From: UMGS1002 sp050309735
GTDB lineage: Bacteria > Bacillota > Clostridia > Oscillospirales > CAG-272
Assembly (NCBI GenBank): GCA_050309735.1
Contig: JBNRMS010000001.1
Location: 1 to 13,853 of the forward strand
Direction: 5' to 3'
Length of the DNA stretch: 13,853 nt
The translations under genes and the position numbers were made by a program. A model generated the notes under the pieces. That model was not told the origin of the DNA and did no database searches. It saw only the letters and a program-made list of their open reading frames with translations. Positions 6,512 to 13,300 of this stretch are shown here, one piece after another. Numbering within the stretch: position 1 is the stretch's first letter; each line of letters begins with the position of its first letter.

Positions 6512-7051
6512 TCAGCTCGCGAAGGGAGCGCCCATCAGTTTGAGCAGCTCTTTCGCTTCGGCGTCGGTCTTTGCGGTGGTTACTAAGCAAATATCCATGC
6601 CACGGATTTTGTCGATATTGTCGTACTCAATCTCGGGGAATATAAGCTGTTCCTTCAGGCCGAGTGCATAGTTGCCTCTGCCATCAAAGGCGTTTGGATT
6701 TATGCCCTTAAAGTCGCGGACACGTGGGAGGGCAAAATTGAAGAGTCTGTCTAAAAACTCATACATTCTGTCTCCGCGCAGCGTGACCTTTGCGCCTATC
6801 TTCATGCCCTCGCGGAGCTTGAAGTTTGCTACCGACTTTTTCGCAACAGTCGGAACCGGCTTCTGACCGCTGATTGTGGCCAAATCCTTCATAATACTGT
6901 CGATTACTTTGGTGTTTTCCTTAGCTTCTCCGGCGCCGATATTGATGACTATCTTGTCAAGGCGCGGAATCTGCATGGGGCTTTTGTATTCAAATTGCTT
7001 CATAAGGGCGGGAGCGACCTCGGCCCGATAGAATTCTTTAAGTCTTGCCAT
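6512..7051 (-). CDS. rplE: 50S ribosomal protein L5
   Basis: A 179-residue 5S rRNA-binding protein of the central protuberance that contacts S13 and the P-site tRNA. It has the conserved IPRLDKIVINIGAGEAKEN, GQKPVPTVAKKSVANFKLRE, LRGDRMYEFLDRL and GRGNYALGLKEQLIFPEI. The length is exactly typical. GGGAGG lies 8 nt before the ATG; gaps to rplX and rpsN are 14 and 15 nt. Confidence 0.98.
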   Translation of the reverse strand: MARLKEFYRAEVAPALMKQFEYKSPMQIPRLDKIVINIGAGEAKENTKVIDSIMKDLATISGQKPVPTVAKKSVANFKLREGMKIGAKVTLRGDRMYEFLDRLFNFALPRVRDFKGINPNAFDGRGNYALGLKEQLIFPEIEYDNIDKIRGMDICLVTTAKTDAEAKELLKLMGAPFAS

Positions 7052-7065
7052 TATCTCACCCTCCC

Positions 7066-7419
7066 TCAGTCAAACTTGTGTCCGCAGGGTTTGCCCGAGC
7101 GCTTGCCCGAACAGACGCGGATCTTCTTGCCGTCAATCATTTCCATGTGGAAGCGCACGCCCTTTTTGCAGTCGGGGCAGTAAAGCGCAACCTTAGACGC
7201 GTAAATCGCGCCGTCTGTCTCGATTATGCCGCCCTTCTCGCCCTGCTTGCGGGGCTTGACGTGTTTGTGAACTCTGTGGGCGTTCTCGACAATGAGTTTT
7301 CCCTCTTTCGGAGAAACCGCCGTCACCTTATGGGGGATATACTTCCCCGAACTGTCTTTTTTGTCCTCATACCTTCCGGTAAGGATAACAACGGTATCTC
7401 CGCTTTTAATCTTTGACAT
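7066..7419 (-). CDS. rplX: 50S ribosomal protein L24 with a cysteine-bearing C-terminal tail
   Basis: A 117-residue assembly-initiator protein that binds the 5' end of 23S rRNA. The start SKIKSGDTVVILTGRYEDKK, the central VENAHRVHKHVKP and GGIIETDGAIYASKVALYCP are L24 signatures. Two features differ from relatives. The KOW loop normally reads GKDKGKxGKV; here it is GRYEDKKDSSGKYIPHKV, longer by about four residues. The Clostridia-type zinc tail has Cys81-x2-Cys84, but the second pair is Cys103 and Cys112 with eight residues between them instead of two, followed by GHKFD; His114 might serve as a ligand. AGGAGG lies 8 nt before the ATG. Confidence 0.95.
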   Translation of the reverse strand: MSKIKSGDTVVILTGRYEDKKDSSGKYIPHKVTAVSPKEGKLIVENAHRVHKHVKPRKQGEKGGIIETDGAIYASKVALYCPDCKKGVRFHMEMIDGKKIRVCSGKRSGKPCGHKFD

Positions 7420-7432
7420 TTCCGCGTCCTCC

Positions 7433-7801
7433 TTACAGTACTTCGGGGGCGAGCGAGAGGATCTTCAGATAGTCTTTCTCGCGCAGCTCTCTTGCCACCG
7501 GCCCGAATATACGGGTGCCCCTTGGATTTTTATCTTCTTTTATGATTACCGCTGAGTTTTCGTCAAACTTGATATATGAGCCGTCAGCGCGTTTTATTCC
7601 GTGCCTCGTTCTCACAATCACAGCTCTGACAACCTCGCCTCGCTTAACCACACCACCCGGAGCTGCTTTCTTCACCGTTGCGACAACAACGTCGCCGATG
7701 TTCGCATATCTGCGGCGGGTTCCGCCCAGAACGCGTATGCACAGCAGCTCTTTGGCACCGGTATTATCGGCAACCTTCATCCTTGATTCTTGCTGTAACA
7801 A
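7433..7801 (-). CDS. rplN: 50S ribosomal protein L14 (TTG start)
   Basis: A 122-residue protein at the subunit interface, forming bridge B8 with 16S rRNA and contacting L19. It begins LQQESRMKVADNTGAKELLC after the initiator and carries the family signature (RVLGGTRRRYANIGDVVVAT). The start codon is TTG at 7799-7801 with AGGAGG 9 nt upstream, and this gives exactly the family length. It is 61 nt from rpsQ, with a small hairpin in between. Confidence 0.97.
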   Translation of the reverse strand: MLQQESRMKVADNTGAKELLCIRVLGGTRRRYANIGDVVVATVKKAAPGGVVKRGEVVRAVIVRTRHGIKRADGSYIKFDENSAVIIKEDKNPRGTRIFGPVARELREKDYLKILSLAPEVL

Positions 7802-7821
7802 TTTGTGTTTCCTCCTGTTTC

Positions 7822-7840
7822 AATACGACTTTGACGTATT
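7822..7840 (-). promoter_or_regulatory. Small hairpin before the rplN ribosome-binding site
   Basis: AATACG and CGTATT pair over 6 bp around a 7-nt loop in the 61-nt rpsQ-rplN spacer, ending shortly before the AGGAGG of rplN. It is followed by no U-tract. A modest stem such as this could be chance. Confidence 0.35.
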
Positions 7841-7862
7841 TACTTATTGAATAAAGCGCAGC

Positions 7863-8123
7863 TTATTTGGCCTTCTCGATTATCTCGACAACGCGCCATC
7901 TCTTTGTTTTTGAGAGCGGGCGGGTTTCCATAATCTCAACCCTGTCGCCAACCCCGCATTCGTCATGCTCGTCGTGAGCGTGAACCTTCAGGGTGTGCTT
8001 GATGATTTTGCCGTATATCGGGTGTCTTACGTTGTCGACAATTGCAACGGTAACCGTCTTCTGCATTTTATCGCTGACAACAACACCGACCTTAGTTTTT
8101 CTGAGATTTCTTACTTCTGCCAT
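7863..8123 (-). CDS. rpsQ: 30S ribosomal protein S17
   Basis: An 86-residue primary 16S rRNA-binding protein with an OB fold, important for early 30S assembly. Typical stretches are RKTKVGVVVSDKMQKTVTVA, HPIYGKIIKHTLKVHAHDE, and VEIMETRPLSKTKRWRVVEI. AGGAGG lies 6 nt before the ATG, starting directly at the rpmC stop codon 11 nt upstream. Length is typical. Confidence 0.98.
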   Translation of the reverse strand: MAEVRNLRKTKVGVVVSDKMQKTVTVAIVDNVRHPIYGKIIKHTLKVHAHDEHDECGVGDRVEIMETRPLSKTKRWRVVEIIEKAK

Positions 8124-8134
8124 GACCTTCCTCC

Positions 8135-8326
8135 TTAAGCATCCTTCTTTTCTTGAAGGATCGTCATAACGCGTGCGATGTCGCGCTTGACCTCGGGTAT
8201 GCGGTTAGTGTTCTCAAGCTGGTTGATCGCAAGCTGGAAGCGGAGGTTGAAAAGCTCCGTTTTTAGCTCCTTGAGCTTTTTGTCAAGCTCTTCGACGCCA
8301 AGTTCTCTGATTTCTTTGACCTTCAC
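8135..8326 (-). CDS. rpmC: 50S ribosomal protein L29 (GTG start)
   Basis: A 63-residue two-helix hairpin protein near the exit tunnel, next to L23. Signature: KVKEIRELGVEELDKKLKEL, ELFNLRFQLAINQLENTNRI, with basic and helical character throughout. I place the start at the GTG at 8324-8326: GGAGG lies 9 nt upstream and the N-terminus VKVKEIRE aligns with L29. An ATG 23 codons upstream lies inside rplP and would add unrelated sequence. Only 4 nt separate it from rplP, whose last codons hold the ribosome-binding site, so it is coupled. Confidence 0.95.
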   Translation of the reverse strand: MKVKEIRELGVEELDKKLKELKTELFNLRFQLAINQLENTNRIPEVKRDIARVMTILQEKKDA

Positions 8327-8330
8327 GGCT

Positions 8331-8753
8331 TTATACCTCCCCGTTATCGTCTTTTGCAATAAACTTGCACTTGACAGGCAGCTTATGGCTGGCAAGACGC
8401 ATTGCTTCCTTTGCGGTTGCTACGTCCACACCCTCCATCTCGAACATTACTCTGCCCGGTTTGACCACCGCCACCCAATACTCAGGTGAGCCTTTACCCG
8501 AGCCCATTCGGGTCTCGGCGGGCTTTTCGGTGACCGGTTTATCCGGGAAGATCTTAATCCAAACCTGACCGCCACGCTTAATAAAGCGCGTCATTGCAAT
8601 ACGAGCCGCCTCTATTTGGTTGCTGGTTATCCAGGCCGGCTCAAGCGCGACAAGACCGTACTTGCCGTTGCTCAGCGTGTTTCCTCGGGTAGCCTTACCC
8701 TTCATACGGCCGCGATGGACGCGACGGTATTTTACTCTTTTGGGCATTAACAT
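8331..8753 (-). CDS. rplP: 50S ribosomal protein L16
   Basis: A 140-residue late-assembly protein that helps organise the A-site tRNA region of the peptidyl transferase centre. It has MPKRVKYRRVHRGRMKGKAT, EPAWITSNQIEAARIAMTR, and the strongly conserved PAETRMGSGKGSPEYWVAVV. Two ATGs two codons apart are possible (8753 and 8747). The upstream one lies 2 nt after the rpsC stop; the purine run AGGA within the last rpsC codons fits it. Length matches the family. Confidence 0.97.
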   Translation of the reverse strand: MLMPKRVKYRRVHRGRMKGKATRGNTLSNGKYGLVALEPAWITSNQIEAARIAMTRFIKRGGQVWIKIFPDKPVTEKPAETRMGSGKGSPEYWVAVVKPGRVMFEMEGVDVATAKEAMRLASHKLPVKCKFIAKDDNGEV

Positions 8754-8755
8754 GA

Positions 8756-9574
8756 TTATTTCCTGCCTCCTTCTTTAGGAGTTCTATCGCCGCGAGGCGC
8801 GTCGCCCCGGGGGGATCTGCGCTCGCCGCCGTATCCCTGGCGCCTGTCATCCGATCGGCGATCGCCGTGACGGAAGTCGCGCGGGGGTCTGCGGTCGTAT
8901 CTCTGGTCGCGGCGCTCGCTCGGGGTGTAGCCCTGACGCTTGACATCCGAGAGCACCTCGCCGTGCGAAATCCAGACCTTAACGCCTATTTTACCATAAG
9001 TGGTTGTAGCTTCCCAGAAGCCATAGTCGATGTCGGCACGCAGGGTGTGGAGCGGGATGGTACCCTCGTGGTAGTGCTCCGACCTCGCAATTTCTGCGCC
9101 ACCAAGACGCCCGCCGCACTTGACCCTGATGCCTTTGGCACCGAGTCGCATTGTGTTCCGAATTGCCATTTTCATGGCGCGGCGGAAGGACATTCTTCTC
9201 TCGAGCTGCGAGGCGATATTCTCTGCAACAAGCTGGGCTGAGAGATCGGGCTGTCTTACCTCGACAACGTCAAGCCTGACCATTTTCCCGAGCTTCTTCT
9301 CAAGAATCGCCTTGTATTTTTCCTTCTCGGAGCCGCCGCGTCCGATGACCTTGCCGGGTTTTGCGCAGTGGATGGTAATCTTTATTGCGCGGCTGGTGCG
9401 TTCGATTTCAATCTTCGGCACGCCGGCGTTTTTGAACTCTTCCTTTAGGAACTTTCTGATATTATAGTCGGAAACAAGAGTATCGCCGAAATCTTGGTCG
9501 TTCGCATACCATCTTGAATCCCAGTCTTTAATTACGCCCACACGAAGTCCGTGGGGATTAACCTTTTGTCCCAT
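8756..9574 (-). CDS. rpsC: 30S ribosomal protein S3 with a long charged C-terminal tail
   Basis: A 272-residue protein lining the mRNA entry tunnel, where it contributes to mRNA helicase activity with S4 and S5. The N-terminal domain (MGQKVNPHGLRVGVIKDWDS), the KH domain with its GxxG loop GRGG (residues 78-81) and the C-terminal domain (YHEGTIPLHTLRADIDYGFW, GKIGVKVWI) are normal. After about residue 212 a tail of roughly 60 residues rich in Arg, Asp and Gly follows, for example RRDQRYDRRPPRDFRHGDRR, with two PRGD repeats near the end. Most Firmicutes S3 proteins stop near 218-230 residues. AGGAGG lies 9 nt before the ATG. Confidence 0.97.
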   Translation of the reverse strand: MGQKVNPHGLRVGVIKDWDSRWYANDQDFGDTLVSDYNIRKFLKEEFKNAGVPKIEIERTSRAIKITIHCAKPGKVIGRGGSEKEKYKAILEKKLGKMVRLDVVEVRQPDLSAQLVAENIASQLERRMSFRRAMKMAIRNTMRLGAKGIRVKCGGRLGGAEIARSEHYHEGTIPLHTLRADIDYGFWEATTTYGKIGVKVWISHGEVLSDVKRQGYTPSERRDQRYDRRPPRDFRHGDRRSDDRRQGYGGERRSPRGDAPRGDRTPKEGGRK

Positions 9575-9588
9575 TCAGTCTACCCTCC

Positions 9589-9924
9589 TTATGCTTTCTC
9601 ACTGACGGCTATCGTCACGTGGCTCGTTCTCTTGAGAAGTCTGTCCGCGCTTCCCTTGGCTCTGTAATTGAGACGCTTCAGCGTGGGGCCGGGGCAGACG
9701 AAACATTCGGAGACGTAAAGCTTGGATGTATCCATGTGGAAATTGTTTTCTGCGTTTGCTATAGCGCTTCCCAGCAGCTTGATCAGATAGGGCGACGCGC
9801 CCCTGGGCGTGTTCTTTAATATGGCCATTGCGACACCCGTGTCCTTGCCTCTGATAAGGTCAAGCACATACTGAACCTTGCGCGGGGATATTCTGGCATA
9901 TTTAAGATATGCTTTTGCTTCCAT
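9589..9924 (-). CDS. rplV: 50S ribosomal protein L22
   Basis: A 111-residue protein whose beta-hairpin reaches into the exit tunnel, where macrolide-resistance changes arise. It starts MEAKAYLKYARISPRKVQYV and continues LDLIRGKDTGVAMAIL; the C-terminus has CPGPTLKRLNYRAKGSADR and the family ending RTSHVTIAVSE. I start it at the ATG at 9924 because the GGGAGG site lies 11 nt upstream, inside the longer frame that begins at 9948. A TTG two codons earlier (spacing 5) is an alternative. The gap to rpsS is 23 nt. Confidence 0.96.
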   Translation of the reverse strand: MEAKAYLKYARISPRKVQYVLDLIRGKDTGVAMAILKNTPRGASPYLIKLLGSAIANAENNFHMDTSKLYVSECFVCPGPTLKRLNYRAKGSADRLLKRTSHVTIAVSEKA

Positions 9925-9947
9925 TTTCAATATTGCCTCCCTTTGCA

Positions 9948-10229
9948 TTATTTATCGGTGTTGGATGTCTTTGAGCCCGAGTGCCCTCTGAAAAGGCGTG
10001 TGGGCGCGAATTCGCCGAGCTTGTGCCCGACCATATCCTCGGTAATATAAACCGGGACGTGCTTTCTCCCGTCGTGAACTGCTATTGTGTGTCCGACAAA
10101 TTCCGGGAATATAACCGACGCGCGAGACCACGTCTTGAGAACTTTCTTCTCATTCTTCTGATTCATGGCACAGATGCGATTATAGAGCTTTTCCTCTACG
10201 AACGGTGCCTTCTTAAGACTTCTGCTCAT
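9948..10229 (-). CDS. rpsS: 30S ribosomal protein S19
   Basis: A 93-residue head protein that contacts S13 and bridges to the large subunit. It begins MSRSLKKAPFVEEKLYNRIC and carries SRASVIFPEFVGHTIAVHDG, RKHVPVYITEDMVGHKLGEF and APTRLFRGHSGSKT. AGGAGG lies 9 nt before the ATG. It sits in the invariant L2-S19-L22 order. Confidence 0.98.
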   Translation of the reverse strand: MSRSLKKAPFVEEKLYNRICAMNQKNEKKVLKTWSRASVIFPEFVGHTIAVHDGRKHVPVYITEDMVGHKLGEFAPTRLFRGHSGSKTSNTDK

Positions 10230-10243
10230 TTTCTATTCCCTCC

Positions 10244-11074
10244 TTATTTGTCTTTTCTGCGCTTGACGATAAACTTATCGGTTCTCGCCTTTTTGTTTCT
10301 CGTCTTATAGCCAAGGGCAGGCTTACCCCAAGGGGTGAGCGGACCGGGGTGACCGATGGGGGATTTTCCCTCACCGCCGCCATGCGGGTGATCGCAGGGG
10401 TTCATTGCCGAGCCGCGGACGGTCGGGCGGAAGCCCTTATGGCGGGTTTTACCGGCTTTGCCGACTTTGATTGTATCGTGCTCGATATTGCCGACCTGGC
10501 CTATAGTCGCCTTGCAGTCAAGGCGGATATAGCGAACCTCGCTTGAGGGCAGTCTTACCTGCGCCAGTCCGCCTTCCTTGGCTACAAGCTGCGCGAATGT
10601 GCCGGCCGAGCGGACAAGCTGACCGCCCTTCCCGGGATAAAGCTCGATGTTGTGTATCATCGTGCCGACCGGGATATTATTTATGGGCAGCGTGTTGCCC
10701 GGTTTGATGTCGGCCTCTGTGCCCGAGTACACAACATCGCCGTCGGTGAGTCCGACAGGGGCGATTATATAGCTCTTGGCACCCGCTTCGTTCTCAAGCA
10801 GCGCGATATAGGCAGACCTGTTGGGGTCGTATTCAACGCCAATCACTTTGGCAGGGCTTTCGTTTTGCCGTTTGTAGTCGATAATTCTGTATTTCTTTTT
10901 GTTGCCGCCGCCTCTGTGGCGAACGGTGATTTTGCCGTAACTGTTGCGGCCGGCGTGCTTTTTCTTTATGACGACAAGCGATTTCTCAGGTGTGAACTTT
11001 GTCAACTCGTCAAAGGACGGTACCGTCATATTTCTTCTTGCCGGCGTCGTCGGCTTATATTTAATTGTAGGCAT
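10244..11074 (-). CDS. rplB: 50S ribosomal protein L2
   Basis: A 276-residue protein needed for subunit association and peptidyl transferase activity. The N-terminal OB-like region has RRNMTVPSFDELTK and RHRGGGNKKKYRIIDYKR; the C-terminal half has the highly conserved NPCDHPHGGGEGKSPIGHPG, which includes the functionally important histidine of the HPHGGGEG motif. The end PALGYKTRNKKARTDKFIVK is typical. GGGAGG lies 10 nt before the ATG; the gaps to rplW and rpsS are 20 and 14 nt. Confidence 0.98.
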   Translation of the reverse strand: MPTIKYKPTTPARRNMTVPSFDELTKFTPEKSLVVIKKKHAGRNSYGKITVRHRGGGNKKKYRIIDYKRQNESPAKVIGVEYDPNRSAYIALLENEAGAKSYIIAPVGLTDGDVVYSGTEADIKPGNTLPINNIPVGTMIHNIELYPGKGGQLVRSAGTFAQLVAKEGGLAQVRLPSSEVRYIRLDCKATIGQVGNIEHDTIKVGKAGKTRHKGFRPTVRGSAMNPCDHPHGGGEGKSPIGHPGPLTPWGKPALGYKTRNKKARTDKFIVKRRKDK

Positions 11075-11094
11075 TCTGCTTCAACCTCCCGCTA

Positions 11095-11520
11095 TCAGTT
11101 CATGCCCTCGAAGAACTCAATTTTCTTCGAGTCTGGCTTGAGCGTGACTATCGCTTTTTTCCAGGCGGCTGTGTAGCCTGCCGGCTGCGCGCCGAGTCTT
11201 TTGGGCTTTCGCTTCATATTGATGGTGTTAACCGTCAGAACCTTGACACCGAACAGCTCCTCGACCGCCTTGGCTATCTCGGGCTTGGTGGCCTTTCTGG
11301 CAACCTTAAAGACGTACTTCTTGAGCACAACCGCCGGTTCGAGGGGTTCTTTAATCTCAATGCCCTTTTTCTCGGCCTTTGCCGCTCTGTTCATGAATCT
11401 GTCTGATTTCATGACTTCCTTGGGGCTCTTGCGAACCTTATTGCGTGCGCCCGACATGAGCGCAAAGCTCTCCTCTGTGATCACAGGAGCAAGGATAATG
11501 TCTTCTGCCATTTTATGCAT
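11095..11520 (-). CDS. rplW: 50S ribosomal protein L23 with an internal insertion of about 42 residues
   Basis: L23 sits at the exit of the nascent-peptide tunnel and is the docking site of trigger factor and the signal recognition particle. The start (IILAPVITEESFALM) and the C-terminal two thirds (KKYVFKVARKATKPEIAKAV, EELFGVKVLTVNTINMKRK, KKAIVTLKPDSKKIEFFEG) are normal. Between Gly24 and Lys67 lies a Lys/Arg/Glu-rich stretch that other L23 proteins lack, for example RNKVRKSPKEVMKSDRFMNR. The protein is therefore 141 residues, against 95-100 in the family. The ATG at 11520 overlaps the rplD stop by 8 nt and has AGGAGG 9 nt upstream; an ATG three codons later (MAEDII) is possible but worse spaced. 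Confidence 0.95.
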   Translation of the reverse strand: MHKMAEDIILAPVITEESFALMSGARNKVRKSPKEVMKSDRFMNRAAKAEKKGIEIKEPLEPAVVLKKYVFKVARKATKPEIAKAVEELFGVKVLTVNTINMKRKPKRLGAQPAGYTAAWKKAIVTLKPDSKKIEFFEGMN

Positions 11521-12142
11521 TGCCGTATACCTCCTCGATCATCTCGACCGCTGCCTTTGACACGATGAACTTGTCGGCATTGAGCACGTCGTAAACATTT
11601 AAAGTGTTAAAGAGCGAGGTTTTAACGCCCGGAATGTTGTCACAGCTCTTTATCACAAACTTGTCTACCGCCGGGATAACCACAAGCGCCTTCTTCTCTG
11701 AGCCAAGGGCACTGAGCATTCCCATCATCGTTTTGGTGCTGTATCCCTCGCACTTGATTTCGTCAACAACCACAAGGTCACCCGACGCCACCTTGGCGGA
11801 CAGCGCACCCAAAAGGGCGGTTCTCTTTGTTTTCTTGTTAAGCTCGACGCGGTAGCTTCTCGGCTTAGGACCAAGGGCTACGCCGCCGTGCCTCCACTGG
11901 GGCGAGCGGGTCGAGCCATGACGAGCCCGGCCTGTGCCCTTCTGTCTCCAGGGCTTTCTGCCTCCACCCGACACCTCAGCGCGTGTGAGGGTTGACTGGG
12001 TTCCCTGCCTTTGATTGAGCAGGTAGGCTCTTGTCGCGGCGTGGAGAACTGCACTCTTGACATCCGCGCCAAAAACGGCGTCTGACAGAGTGATTTCGCC
12101 GACAACCTTGCCGGCCATATCCATTACATTTACGCTTGGCAT
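11513..12142 (-). CDS. rplD: 50S ribosomal protein L4
   Basis: A 209-residue protein whose extended loop lines the exit tunnel opposite L22. The loop is visible as RAEVSGGGRKPWRQKGTGRA, then RHGSTRSPQWRHGGVALGPK. L4 is the autogenous regulator of the S10 operon in enterobacteria; whether it plays that role here is unknown. AGGAGG lies 7 nt before the ATG. The 3' end overlaps rplW by 8 nt, pointing to coupled translation. Confidence 0.97.
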   Translation of the reverse strand: MPSVNVMDMAGKVVGEITLSDAVFGADVKSAVLHAATRAYLLNQRQGTQSTLTRAEVSGGGRKPWRQKGTGRARHGSTRSPQWRHGGVALGPKPRSYRVELNKKTKRTALLGALSAKVASGDLVVVDEIKCEGYSTKTMMGMLSALGSEKKALVVIPAVDKFVIKSCDNIPGVKTSLFNTLNVYDVLNADKFIVSKAAVEMIEEVYGNA

Positions 12143-12161
12143 TGTTCTTCCTCCTTACCGC

Positions 12162-12794
12162 TTATGCTTTGACCGAATCACGGATGAAGACTATACCATT
12201 TTTTGTCCCGGGCACCGCGCCCTTGACTGCGATAAGGTTCTTCTCCGCGTCGATCTTAATAACTTTGAGATTGAGTATCGTAACCTGTTCATTTCCGTAC
12301 TGACCGGCCATAGCCTTATTTTTAAAGATACGGCTCGGGCTGGAGTTAGCCCCTATTGAACCGGCATGGCGGTGTGTGGGGCCTGCACCGTGTGTCATTC
12401 TGAGTTTTGCCTGATTCCAACGCTTGATAACACCGGTGTATCCGTGGCCTTTTGTGATACCTGTTACGTCGACCTTATCGCCTGCAGCGAAGGTATCGAC
12501 CGATATCGTATCTCCCACGTTATATCCGGAGCAATCATCAAGGCGAAATTCCTTGAGGTGTTTCTTCAGAGCGACCTTAGCCGCCTTGAAGTGACCGGCT
12601 TCGGGCTTATTGAGGTTTTTTTCTTTAGCTTCGATAAAACCGAGCTGAAGCGAGTCATAGCCTTCCTTTTCCGCGGTCTTTTTCTGAGTGACCACGCACG
12701 GACCGGCTTCAATTACCGTTACCGGAATGACGTTTCCGATTTCATCGAAAATCTGCGTCATACCCAGCTTCTTGCCGATAATAGCTTTTTTCAT
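12162..12794 (-). CDS. rplC: 50S ribosomal protein L3
   Basis: A 210-residue early-assembly protein reaching the peptidyl transferase centre with a central loop. It begins MKKAIIGKKLGMTQIFDEIG and has KGHGYTGVIKRWNQAKLRMT, HGAGPTHRHAGSIGANSSPS and MAGQYGNEQVTILNLKV, all L3 signatures. AGGAGG lies 4 nt before the ATG, a little closer than its neighbours. It follows a 194-nt spacer after rpsJ, which is far more than usual. Confidence 0.98.
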   Translation of the reverse strand: MKKAIIGKKLGMTQIFDEIGNVIPVTVIEAGPCVVTQKKTAEKEGYDSLQLGFIEAKEKNLNKPEAGHFKAAKVALKKHLKEFRLDDCSGYNVGDTISVDTFAAGDKVDVTGITKGHGYTGVIKRWNQAKLRMTHGAGPTHRHAGSIGANSSPSRIFKNKAMAGQYGNEQVTILNLKVIKIDAEKNLIAVKGAVPGTKNGIVFIRDSVKA

Positions 12795-12988
12795 TTTTCC
12801 TCCTTGCGGTTATTGGTTGACGTTTGGAATTTCCCTTACGGGAACGCCAACATGACCGACATCGCCGCGCTTCGCGGCGAGCTTTGGGTTTGCCGTGTTT
12901 GATTATTGATATGCTGCTTGATATCTTAAATTATAGCGGCCCAATCTGCCGCCGCGCTCGTTTGTGCCGAACTAGGCTCACAAGCAAA
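12795..12988 (-). other. 194-nt structured spacer between rpsJ and rplC
   Basis: Two clear hairpins are present on the RNA strand: an 8-bp perfect stem around a 3-nt loop (12862-12869 with 12873-12880) and TTCCC-GTAA-GGGAA, a 5-bp stem with a GNRA-type loop (12831-12844), which can be extended by a TTGG/CCAA helix. The second lies about 25 nt before the rplC ribosome-binding site. A 10-bp direct repeat, aaattatagc, occurs at 12928-12937 and again at 12986-12995 over the rpsJ stop. No open frame with a ribosome-binding site is seen. It may be an inserted repeat or a control element. Confidence 0.65.
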
Positions 12989-13300
12989 TTATAGCTTTAT
13001 CTCTATTTCAACACCGGCGGGGAGCTCGACGTTCATAAGATCTTCGACAAGCTTCTTTGTCGGTCTTATGATGTCAATCAGTCTCTTATGAGTGCGGTGC
13101 TCAAACTGCTCGCGGGCATCCTTGTACTTATGGACCGCTCGGAGAACTGTTATTATCTCCTTCTCGGTCGGAAGCGGGATGGGACCCGAAATCGTCGCGC
13201 CCTGCCTCTTTGCTATCTCGACTATCTTCTGCGATGCAGTGTCGATAATCGTGTGGTCATAGCTTTTAAGACGGATTCTAATCTTTTCGTTGACTGCCAT
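12989..13300 (-). CDS. rpsJ: 30S ribosomal protein S10 (also transcription factor NusE)
   Basis: A 103-residue head protein of the small subunit that also binds NusB in antitermination complexes. It reads AVNEKIRIRLKSYDHTIIDT, then GATISGPIPLPTEKEIITVL, HKYKDAREQFEHRTHKRLID and LPAGVEIEIKL, all canonical. The ATG at 13300 has AGGAGG 9 nt upstream and gives the family length; an upstream in-frame ATG at 13396 would add unrelated leader sequence. It is the first gene of the cluster in this window, following a leader of about 345 nt. Confidence 0.97.
   Translation of the reverse strand: MAVNEKIRIRLKSYDHTIIDTASQKIVEIAKRQGATISGPIPLPTEKEIITVLRAVHKYKDAREQFEHRTHKRLIDIIRPTKKLVEDLMNVELPAGVEIEIKL

Noticed and set aside
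12930..12935. TATAAT on the minus strand between rpsJ and rplC as an internal promoter
   Set aside because: Seventeen to eighteen bases upstream there is only GC-rich sequence without a -35 box, and there is no extended -10.
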